DNA of 17,878 bases from an uncultured Johnsonella sp. GTDB taxonomy: Bacteria; Bacillota; Clostridia; Lachnospirales; Lachnospiraceae. The stretch is taken from positions 1 to 17,878 of the forward strand of contig CAAFUL010000103.1 of the NCBI GenBank assembly GCA_900766185.1, given 5' to 3'. Position numbers and translations under genes: made by a program. Below are positions 13,961-17,878 of this stretch, in pieces (positions within the stretch are counted from its first letter, which is position 1; every line of letters starts with the position of its first letter). Under the pieces are notes generated by a model. That model ran no database searches, was not told the DNA's origin, and saw only the letters and a program-made list of their open reading frames with translations.

Positions 13961-15096
13961 ATAATAAAAATAAAAGTAGTTCAGATAACGGAAAAAATGA
14001 AATAGAGTTATTGATAAAAGAGGGTGGAGATAGGTACTATATAGATGGTAAGTACATATACTTTTTTGATGATGATATGCTTAATAAATATACCTTAGAC
14101 GGAAATAAAGTTTACTCTTCTAAAGTATACTATACACCCAGACCGATATTAGGTAGAGGTAGTATTATTTTTAATGGATATAGCATATGTATTAATGGCT
14201 ATCGTGATTCCAATGCGACTATGGGAGTAGATATTCCGTGCTATTATTTATTTGGCTGGAATAGGGTAAGGTATAAGCAAAAAAGGCTGGGAATAATCCA
14301 ATATTACAAAGAGGCATCGCCATGGGATCATCATTGGCAAAATCCTTCAAATATAAAAGAGTATGATACATGGACTAAGAATTTAGATTATGAAATAAGA
14401 AATTCTAAGGTTTTAGAGAATGGTAGAAAAGATGAGGATACATTAGACCCGATAAAGTATAGAAATATGGAAGAATATGAGTTGGTAAGCATAGAACTAT
14501 ATGATTCAAATCCGAATTTTTATAGAATTTCAGAAGGCTATGTATATTTTGCGCAACAGTTGGAAATCTGTTACAGAGATAAGAAATATAAAGATAAAAT
14601 TGTATTTGATGATAGAGGCAATGTGAATGAAAAAGAAAGAGAAAAAATAGAGTTTAGAGTTTATCCTCAAGCTATGTTGCGTGTGAAATTAGAAGATACA
14701 GAAAATGCAAGAGAGAATGAAAAACTGGAATATGAGGTGATAAATATCCAAAGATATATTAGGAACTTTATAGAAAACTATGAAGTAGATGGTAATTTTG
14801 TATATAGTTTATCAAATGGAAATTACTCTATAGAAGAGGAGAAAACCAAAGTTTTTATTACAGATATTAATACAGGTACTACTATAATGATATATAGCAA
14901 ACCTAAGAATGATGAAAATTCTTACATGCCGCAACTATTCTGTAGCGATAATTATGTTTTCCTATATGAATACAGCAATAAAGAAGGAGAAGAGGGATGT
15001 CGTATAACCAGATTTGATAAGGACGGTAAAAATCCGGTGCTTGTTATAGATTATACAGGAGAAGTTGTAATGAAACCGGTGGCACCGGTTCAATAG
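13609..15096 (+). CDS. Membrane-anchored surface protein, possible beta-propeller
   Basis: A 495-residue protein with a basic N-terminus and one hydrophobic helix (about 6-24, VWIIGLCFIIAGYFALSLC). The rest lies outside the membrane. Short repeated patterns such as EDGIYFLYQGRLMNMDNEGK, KYIYFFDDDMLNKYTLDG, EGYVYFAQ and DNYVFLYE, followed by a polar turn and a residue run like RFDKDGK, resemble the blades of DUF5050-type beta-propellers. That call is tentative. The region 120-135 is low-complexity (NKNKSSSDNGKNE). AAGGGAG precedes the ATG. Its first 117 codons and 84 upstream bases are duplicated at 16718-17153. Binding to surface glycan or protein is conceivable but not shown. Confidence 0.65.
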   Translation: MKNKKKVWIIGLCFIIAGYFALSLCDFMYIRADKYPTFIRTIFFPDDKNITVKSMGNVCQVEDGIYFLYQGRLMNMDNEGKAVKEAYSNQQPILGIMKNNSDIFLCYENISALYKINDNKNKSSSDNGKNEIELLIKEGGDRYYIDGKYIYFFDDDMLNKYTLDGNKVYSSKVYYTPRPILGRGSIIFNGYSICINGYRDSNATMGVDIPCYYLFGWNRVRYKQKRLGIIQYYKEASPWDHHWQNPSNIKEYDTWTKNLDYEIRNSKVLENGRKDEDTLDPIKYRNMEEYELVSIELYDSNPNFYRISEGYVYFAQQLEICYRDKKYKDKIVFDDRGNVNEKEREKIEFRVYPQAMLRVKLEDTENARENEKLEYEVINIQRYIRNFIENYEVDGNFVYSLSNGNYSIEEEKTKVFITDINTGTTIMIYSKPKNDENSYMPQLFCSDNYVFLYEYSNKEGEEGCRITRFDKDGKNPVLVIDYTGEVVMKPVAPVQ

Positions 15097-15111
15097 TTAT
15101 ATATAACTTTT
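15074..15111 (+). terminator. Possible terminator spanning the stop codon
   Basis: AACCGGT (15074-15080) and ACCGGTT (15084-15090) form a tight 7-bp stem with a GGC loop inside the last codons of the 495-aa gene. A second palindrome, AGTTATATATAACT (15095-15108), follows at once and ends in TTTT. The second stem is AT-rich and weak, so termination is likely to be partial. Confidence 0.4.
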
Positions 15112-15147
15112 GTATAGCTTCTTAACTTTACAGCTTAATTTATATAA

Positions 15148-15321
15148 GTAGGGCGTATCACATACTCACCTGATGATATATTTATAGAAAATATTTTTTA
15201 GTCAAAAGATATTTATGATGTGAATTTTAAGATCACTCCTAATACACATTCGATACTAACACTTGAATGTTCGGTTAAAGAGAATGATGAAAGAGTTATT
15301 TATAAACAGCAAAGGGGGTAA
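15148..15321 (+). pseudogene. Decayed coding fragment
   Basis: A continuous frame of 58 codons is interrupted by one TAG (15199-15201). Before the stop it reads GRITYSPDDIFIENIF. After it comes SKDIYDVNFKI, then HSILTLECSVKENDERVIYK and a stop at 15319-15321. Composition is protein-like, but no start codon or ribosome binding site belongs to it. It is probably a remnant of another surface-protein gene of this island. Its end overlaps the ribosome binding site (AAAGGGGG) of the WG-repeat gene. No family was recognised. Confidence 0.4.
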
Positions 15322-15329
15322 CATTAAAT

Positions 15330-16622
15330 ATGATTATAAGGACAGAAGGGAAGGAGAGGCACAATTATTTATTAAATAGAAAAAAAATATCCCTTTTAGT
15401 ACTTGCTGTACTTCTAATATTTTCCGGCATTATAGTATCAAATCTGATTAATAAAATAAATACTCAATGGGAGTGGGTAATCAAACCAAGTTTGCATAAA
15501 GATATAAGTTTTTTAGAGGGGAATTTATTTAAATTTTATAATAACGGAGGGGAAGTTTGCATTATTGATGCAAGTACCAAAGATGTCTATGAGTATCCAC
15601 TTTTTGATGATATTGATTTTGATAGAGAAAATGTATTTATTGCAAATAAAAATTCTTCTTTTTTCTATGTTGATAAAGCAGGTAACAAGTTATCGGATAA
15701 AACCTATGAAAATATATATTCTCTTAAAGACGGTTTATCAGCAGTTAAGCTTAACGGTTTGTGGGGGTTTATAGATAAAGACTTTAATCAGGTTATTACT
15801 TTTAATTTTTATGATGTACATTTATTTTATGAAAATTATGCTGCAGTCATGAATAAGGATAATAAGTGGGGGTTTATAGATGTAGCCGGAAATGTAACAA
15901 TAGATTTTCAATATGATGAAGTAATGAATTTTCATGAAGGTTTAGCAGCTGTTAGGCAGGGGGATAAATGGATTTTTATAAATAAGAAAGGAATTAAAGT
16001 AACAAATACTTTTTATGATGAAATCAATGATTTTCATGAAGGTTTTGCAACTGTAAAAAGACAAGATAAGTGGGGATATATAGATAAAAATGGTAAAGAG
16101 GTAATCTTGTGTAAATATGATGCTGCTCATAACTTTAGTGAAGGTCTTGCTGCCGTTGCAGTTAATAATTATTTGAATGACAGTTGTACTGCGTGGGCTT
16201 ATATAGATGCTAAGGGCGAGATTGTAATACCTTTTTACTCATACAGTGCTATAGGCGGAATTCCTTTAATTATCGGTGAATTTCATGATGGAAAAGCCTT
16301 TGTAACAAAAGATCTGGTATCTGTTATAGGAAAGAATGGAGAAAATATTTTACGAGGGGATTCTTTATTTTTTATTTCAAGAGCAGAATATTATAAGGAT
16401 TATTCCGCAATGATCGGATACATTTATTCAGACTCAAGTATGAAAATAAAAAAGTACGGTCTTTTAAATTTAGAGGGGGAGGAAGTATTAAAACCGGTAT
16501 TTGATTATATAGAAGATATATATGGGGAATATATGATAGTTGCTGACATAAAGAATGGAACAGATATGAACTACGGCATAGTTAGAATAAAATCAAATAA
16601 AAAGTACTCCAATAAAGAGTAG
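15330..16622 (+). CDS. WG-repeat protein, membrane-anchored
   Basis: A 430-residue protein. A basic N-terminus and a hydrophobic helix at about 19-40 (SLLVLAVLLIFSGIIVSNLI) anchor it, with the rest outside. From residue 105 to 300 it carries repeats of about 34-35 residues, with Trp at 145, 180, 214, 248 and 289. Each follows the KWG/WG pattern W-G-x-I-D-x2-G, then F/Y-D, then F-x-E-G-L-A-A-V. WG repeats are beta-rich modules found in many surface and effector proteins, and their partner is usually unknown. AAAGGGGG about 11 bases before the ATG supports the start. The gene sits between the two copies of the direct repeat and would be lost if they recombined. Confidence 0.88.
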   Translation: MIIRTEGKERHNYLLNRKKISLLVLAVLLIFSGIIVSNLINKINTQWEWVIKPSLHKDISFLEGNLFKFYNNGGEVCIIDASTKDVYEYPLFDDIDFDRENVFIANKNSSFFYVDKAGNKLSDKTYENIYSLKDGLSAVKLNGLWGFIDKDFNQVITFNFYDVHLFYENYAAVMNKDNKWGFIDVAGNVTIDFQYDEVMNFHEGLAAVRQGDKWIFINKKGIKVTNTFYDEINDFHEGFATVKRQDKWGYIDKNGKEVILCKYDAAHNFSEGLAAVAVNNYLNDSCTAWAYIDAKGEIVIPFYSYSAIGGIPLIIGEFHDGKAFVTKDLVSVIGKNGENILRGDSLFFISRAEYYKDYSAMIGYIYSDSSMKIKKYGLLNLEGEEVLKPVFDYIEDIYGEYMIVADIKNGTDMNYGIVRIKSNKKYSNKE

Positions 16623-16764
16623 AAGGATTTATTGCTTACATTCTTCCTATGCATCAGATGTTCAGGGCATTAAATTTTCCAAAGGCTCAGGCTCAGCTTG
16701 CACTTGCACAAATAACAGTATAGATATGAATATACTTTTTGCTGAGCTGTTAGGAAAAAAATAA
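16621..16764 (+). pseudogene. Fragment of a gene 3' end (copy B)
   Basis: Directly after the WG-repeat stop codon, a frame reads YASDVQGIKFSKGSGSACTC, then TNNSIDMNILFAELLGKK and TAA (16762-16764). It has no start signal of its own. The last residues match copy A, but the upstream part is different and much more protein-like here, with the motif GSGSACTC. It appears to be the C-terminal remnant of a gene that has otherwise been lost. Confidence 0.4.
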
Positions 16765-17153
16765 AATGTAAAATACTCAGAAAGATATTTAAGGGAGTAA
16801 TATGAAAAATAAAAAGAAAGTATGGATCATAGGTTTATGTTTTATTATTGCAGGATATTTTGCTCTTTCACTGTGTGATCTTATGTATATCTGTGCTGAC
16901 AAATATCCGACTTTTATCAGAACGATATTTTTTCCGGATGATAAAAATATTACTGTAAAAAGTATGGGAAATGTATGTCAAGCAGAAGAAGGGATATATT
17001 TTTTGTATCAGGGTAGATTAATGCATATGGATAATGAGGGTAAAGCGGTAAAAGAAGCATATTCTAACCAACAATCCATATTGGAGATTATGAAAAATAA
17101 TTCGGATATATTTTTGTGTTATGAAAGTATATCGGCACTTTACAAGATAAATG
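16718..17153 (+). repeat. 436-bp direct repeat, copy B
   Basis: Second copy of 13525-13960, in the same orientation and 3193 bp downstream. Identity stops sharply at 17153. After it, 14 bases (17155-17168) match 14508-14521 inside the 495-aa gene in the same reading frame (Asn-Pro-Asn-Phe). Beyond that the sequences are unrelated. Confidence 0.95.
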
Positions 17154-17266
17154 AAAATCCGAATTTTTCTGTTGAAGAAGTGACACAAATGGTAAATGGA
17201 GGAGATAAAGCCTTAGACGAAAGGAAAAAAGCCTATGAAAAGTGCTGTGAAAAGATTAAAAAATAA
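16802..17266 (+). CDS. Truncated chimeric paralogue of the 495-aa surface protein
   Basis: A 154-residue frame. Residues 1-117, including the membrane helix, match the 495-aa protein with only eight changes (for example F27L, R31C and P92S). The remaining 37 residues, from NPNFSVEEVTQMVNGGDK to YEKCCEKIKK, are unrelated, helical and charged. The propeller-like body is absent. Signals for translation (AAGGGAG) are intact, so a product may be made: a membrane anchor with a short foreign tail. It overlaps the next lipoprotein gene by 32 bases. It may be a decaying duplicate or a C-terminus that was swapped. Confidence 0.6.
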   Translation: MKNKKKVWIIGLCFIIAGYFALSLCDLMYICADKYPTFIRTIFFPDDKNITVKSMGNVCQAEEGIYFLYQGRLMHMDNEGKAVKEAYSNQQSILEIMKNNSDIFLCYESISALYKINENPNFSVEEVTQMVNGGDKALDERKKAYEKCCEKIKK

Positions 17267-17878
17267 GTCGTTACAGATAACAGCGATGCTTTTATTGATA
17301 GTAGTTAGTACATCTTGTAAGAATAGTCATATAAAAAGAGATACATATATATCAAAAGAAGAACAGACTATTAATAGTGTTTCCAAATATAGGATAATAA
17401 AAGATAAATTTATTTTAAACACTACTAATATGGAGATGCATATAGAATATCCCAGTATTTCTGATATGTCGGATATTGAAAAGCAGGAACGGATCAATAA
17501 ACTGATTTTTTTAACATCGGTGGGACTTTATTATAATACATATGTACATAATAAGCTTAAAACAAATAGTAATTATACAATTGTTCATAATGATGATAAG
17601 TATATCAGTGTTAAGTATGAAGGTCTTACTACAGTAGAGGCAAGAAGACCTAATTATGATTGCTTTTGTTTAAATATAGATTTAATAAAGGGTGAAGTAA
17701 TAGGATTGGAAGATGTAATAGACATAGAAAAATTAAGAGTTAAATTTAAAAAAGATAATTTTACAGTAGTAAAGGGGCTGGATGAAAATATTCCTTTAGA
17801 TGAGAGTGGATGGGGAGAATTATTTGATCATTATTTGGAATATCATGTGATATCCGGTGATGAACTTCATAATTATGA
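17235..17878 (+). CDS. Putative lipoprotein, partial (runs off the window)
   Basis: An open frame of 214 codons that reaches the window edge, so the C-terminus is missing. It starts inside the previous frame, with AAAGG about 10 bases upstream. The N-terminus is a signal with hydrophobic core ITAMLLLIVVSTSC and probable lipidated C28. After it comes EYPSISDMSDIEKQERINKL, then YTIVHNDDKYISVKYEGL and FCLNIDLIKGEVIGLEDVID. This order resembles the outer domains of PdaC/RsiV-type proteins (DUF4163/DUF3298), which bind or modify peptidoglycan or sense lysozyme. That similarity is by eye and unproven. The downstream ATG at residue 18 would cut the signal, so the first ATG is preferred. Confidence 0.65.
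   Translation, partial: MKSAVKRLKNKSLQITAMLLLIVVSTSCKNSHIKRDTYISKEEQTINSVSKYRIIKDKFILNTTNMEMHIEYPSISDMSDIEKQERINKLIFLTSVGLYYNTYVHNKLKTNSNYTIVHNDDKYISVKYEGLTTVEARRPNYDCFCLNIDLIKGEVIGLEDVIDIEKLRVKFKKDNFTVVKGLDENIPLDESGWGELFDHYLEYHVISGDELHNY

Overview
The window looks like chromosomal DNA from a low-GC, Gram-positive anaerobe of the Lachnospiraceae type. The clues are AT-rich DNA, strong GGAGG-type ribosome binding sites, lipoproteins with a Ser/Thr/Ala-rich linker, and a Rbs-type sugar ABC transporter beside a ROK repressor. The family assignment is inference. No RNA genes, CRISPR arrays, transposases or phage genes were recognised.

Region 1 (1-9170) is a carbohydrate catabolism locus. A ROK-family repressor (minus strand) faces a six-gene plus-strand operon: short-chain dehydrogenase, ribose-type binding lipoprotein, double-domain ATPase, permease, zinc-dependent medium-chain dehydrogenase and FGGY sugar kinase. 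The likely logic is uptake of a polyol or related sugar, oxidation or isomerisation through a ketose by the two dehydrogenases, phosphorylation by the kinase, and control by the ROK protein. The exact substrate cannot be read from sequence. A long hairpin separates the binding-protein gene from the ATPase gene, and a terminator-like or MITE-like inverted repeat ends the operon. The first 150 bases hold a cluster of unexplained hairpins.

Region 2 (9285-12455) is a stress cluster. After a small single-pass membrane protein and a strong hairpin comes a minus-strand series: a 67-aa CsbD-like protein, a 162-aa protein with three CsbD-like repeats plus a C-terminal membrane anchor, a 58-aa mini-version of that protein, and a GlsB/YeaQ-type membrane protein behind a near-consensus promoter. 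Last is a Dps-family ferritin gene whose reading frame is broken near its 3' end. The CsbD genes and their flanks are visibly tandem duplicates.

Region 3 (12635-17878) is an AT-rich island of cell-surface proteins on the plus strand: a small lipoprotein, a 495-aa membrane-anchored protein that may be a beta-propeller, a WG-repeat protein, a truncated chimeric copy of the 495-aa protein, and the start of another lipoprotein that runs off the window. A 436-bp direct repeat (about 96% identical), decayed coding fragments and a switched C-terminal tail show recent duplication and recombination. This is the most unusual part of the window.
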